From Alphaproteobacteria bacterium (GTDB taxonomy: Bacteria; Pseudomonadota; Alphaproteobacteria; ATCC43930; CGMCC-115725), in contig JASHTP010000257.1 in assembly GCA_030040495.1 (NCBI GenBank), forward strand, positions 1-6,513: a DNA stretch of 6,513 nucleotides. Direction: 5' to 3'. Below the pieces are notes generated by a model, which saw only the letters and a program-made list of their open reading frames with translations, was not told where the DNA came from and did no database searches. The position numbers were made by a program, and so were the translations under genes. Below, in pieces: positions 5,448 through 6,513 of this stretch (its first letter is position 1; each line of letters opens with the position of its first letter).

Positions 5448-6026
5448 TCAGCCGCTTTGCTTCTCGGCCAGCCGATCGCGCAGGAACAGCAGCAGGCGCG
5501 TGCGGATCTCGTTGGTGAGGTCGGTCACGGTGCGCGAGCGCGCGTCGTCTTCGGCGATCTGGGCCGCGTAGGCGTCCTGCAGAATGTTGAAGGCGCTGGT
5601 CGATTGCGCGCGCGAGGCATAGATCTGCTTGCCGGCGGGGAGCTCGAGGAGGGTGAAGGTGGCGTAGACGTCGACGCGGCCGCGCGTCGCGCTCGCGTCG
5701 CGCTGAATGCCGAGGTCGCTGCGCGTGCTGAGGATCACCACCTGCAGCCGGTAGCGCGGCTTGACCTCGAGCCCTTCGGGATTGAGCGCTTCGCGCAGCG
5801 ACAGCTCGAGCTCCTGGCCGTAGCGGTCGGGGATCGGCGCGACGACGACGCCGGCAAGCTCCGGCGCCTCGCGCAGCTGCGCCGCTTCGCCGTATAGCGG
5901 ATGAAAGCCGCAGCCGCCAAGCGCGAGCGCGACCGCGCCCGTCGCCGCCGGCGTCAGCGCTTGCGCGGCAAGCGCGAGAGCCGCGCCGAGCCGTCCTGCC
6001 GCCGCCGTGCGCCTAGACCACGACAT
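5448..6026 (-). CDS. lptE: LptE, LPS-assembly outer-membrane lipoprotein
   Basis: A 192-residue protein (E. coli LptE is 193). LptE is a lipid-anchored plug inside the LptD barrel and helps insert lipopolysaccharide into the outer leaflet. The signal region runs from a basic N-terminus (RR, residues 5-6) through a long Ala/Leu-rich segment to the lipobox LGGC (36-39), with C39 as the expected lipidation site. It is followed by GFHPLYG (40-46), the family's typical C-G-F-x-P-L-Y start of the mature protein. Downstream, RYGQELELSLREAL, YRLQVVILSTRSDLGIQRDASATR and DLTNEIRTRLLLFLRDRL fit the LptE fold. The N-terminus is long for a lipoprotein signal, so an internal start is possible, but ATG 6026 has AGGA six bases upstream. 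The start lies within leuS, overlapping it by 14 bases, and holA follows the stop by six bases. Confidence 0.92.
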   Translation of the reverse strand: MSWSRRTAAAGRLGAALALAAQALTPAATGAVALALGGCGFHPLYGEAAQLREAPELAGVVVAPIPDRYGQELELSLREALNPEGLEVKPRYRLQVVILSTRSDLGIQRDASATRGRVDVYATFTLLELPAGKQIYASRAQSTSAFNILQDAYAAQIAEDDARSRTVTDLTNEIRTRLLLFLRDRLAEKQSG

Positions 6027-6513
6027 TGATGATCCTGTTCGGCACCACGATGATCTTGCGCGGCGGCTTGCCCTCCATCGCGCGCCGCACCGGCGCCAGC
6101 GCCAGCGCCGCGGTCTCGGCCGCCGGCCCGTCGCAGTCGCGCGGCAGCTCGACCGTGGCGCGCAGCTTGCCGTTGACCTGCACCGCCAGCGTCACCTGCT
6201 CCTCGACGACCAGCGCCGGGTCGGCCGCGGGCCAGGCCTCCTCGGCGAGCAGCGTCGCGTGGCCGAGCGCCTGCCAAAGCTCCTCGGCCAAGTGCGGCAT
6301 CATCGGGCCGACGAGCCGCACCGCCACCTCGACGCCTTCGCGCATCACCGCGCCGGCGCCCTCCCCCTCGCTCATTTCCTCGAGCAGGTTGGTGAGCTCG
6401 CGGATGCGCGCCACGGCGCTGTTGAAGCGGAACTTCTCGATGTGATCGGTGACCGCGACGACGGCGCGGTGGACGGCGCGGCGCGTCCGCTCGACCGCGG
6501 GCGCCAGCCGCCG
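6013..6513 (-). CDS. leuS: Leucyl-tRNA synthetase, C-terminal part only
   Basis: The last 166 codons of LeuS; the catalytic core, editing domain and KMSKS loop lie beyond the right edge. The reading frame is open to base 6513 and ends at TAG 6015-6013. The visible part begins inside the helical anticodon-binding domain: RRAVHRAVVAVTDHIEKFRFNSAVARIRELTN is the expected LeuRS stretch, here with V-A-R in place of the more usual A-I-A. MMPHLAEELWQALGH is the next hallmark, followed by the compact C-terminal domain with VQVNGKLRATVELP and the closing KIIVVPNRIINVVV. LeuRS charges tRNA-Leu with leucine in the cytoplasm. The stop lies 14 bases inside lptE, so leuS heads the leuS-lptE-holA-mmcQ-like transcript as seen here; its promoter is outside the window. 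Confidence 0.95.
   Translation of the reverse strand, partial: RRLAPAVERTRRAVHRAVVAVTDHIEKFRFNSAVARIRELTNLLEEMSEGEGAGAVMREGVEVAVRLVGPMMPHLAEELWQALGHATLLAEEAWPAADPALVVEEQVTLAVQVNGKLRATVELPRDCDGPAAETAALALAPVRRAMEGKPPRKIIVVPNRIINVVV
6033..6036 (-). promoter_or_regulatory. Ribosome-binding site for lptE inside leuS
   Basis: On the - strand AGGA stands six bases before ATG 6026, inside the last codons of leuS. It supports the long LptE start and means lptE is translated from a site embedded in leuS. Confidence 0.5.

Noticed and set aside
4218..5897. A 559-codon open frame on the + strand opposite holA and lptE
   Set aside because: It is antisense to two well-recognised genes, has low-complexity Ala/Gly/Arg/Glu-rich translation and no family motif; long antisense frames are usual in GC-rich DNA.

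Overview
The window reads as chromosomal DNA from a GC-rich alphaproteobacterium, next to the replication-origin-proximal segregation locus. The evidence is gene order and protein signatures. On the + strand, mnmG (3' end), rsmG, parA and parB follow each other with overlapping ends. On the - strand, leuS (3' end), lptE, holA and an MmcQ/YjbR-family gene run towards them. Both blocks are familiar alphaproteobacterial neighbours and almost everything here is core housekeeping. No sequence comparison was run, so a genus is not proposed.

Layout. Positions 1-364 hold the C-terminal end of the tRNA-modification enzyme MnmG. Positions 361-1014 encode the 16S rRNA methyltransferase RsmG. Its fifth to seventh decades of bases contain a perfect parS centromere site (404-427) written inside the reading frame. 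ParA (974-1810) and ParB (1807-2703) follow, each overlapping its upstream neighbour, so the DNA-binding protein, its ATPase and their binding site lie within about 2.3 kb. A heptad-built inverted repeat (2708-2768) fills most of the gap after parB. An exported alpha/beta hydrolase (2787-3557) comes next, then a non-coding stretch of about 190 bases. That stretch holds a stem-loop and, just before the next start codon, a GTTC-N7-GTTC direct repeat matching the alphaproteobacterial LexA box. A 78-residue zinc-ribbon-like protein (3752-3988) ends the + strand block. The - strand block (4040-6513) is read from right to left as leuS, lptE, holA and mmcQ-like, with gaps or overlaps of 6 to 14 bases, so it is probably one transcript.

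How the genes work together. ParB loads at parS and spreads as a CTP-dependent clamp, and ParA moves the resulting complex to segregate origins. MnmG and RsmG modify tRNA and rRNA. LeuS charges tRNA-Leu, LptE is the outer-membrane lipoprotein partner of LptD, and HolA is the clamp-loader delta subunit. The hydrolase, zinc-ribbon and MmcQ-like genes sit between parB and holA and look like the more variable part of the locus.

No new multi-gene system is visible. The points that merit a second look are the 24-base parS palindrome overlapping codons of rsmG, the heptad repeat after parB, the candidate SOS operator on an uncharacterised zinc-ribbon gene, and the same-frame lptE/holA junction.
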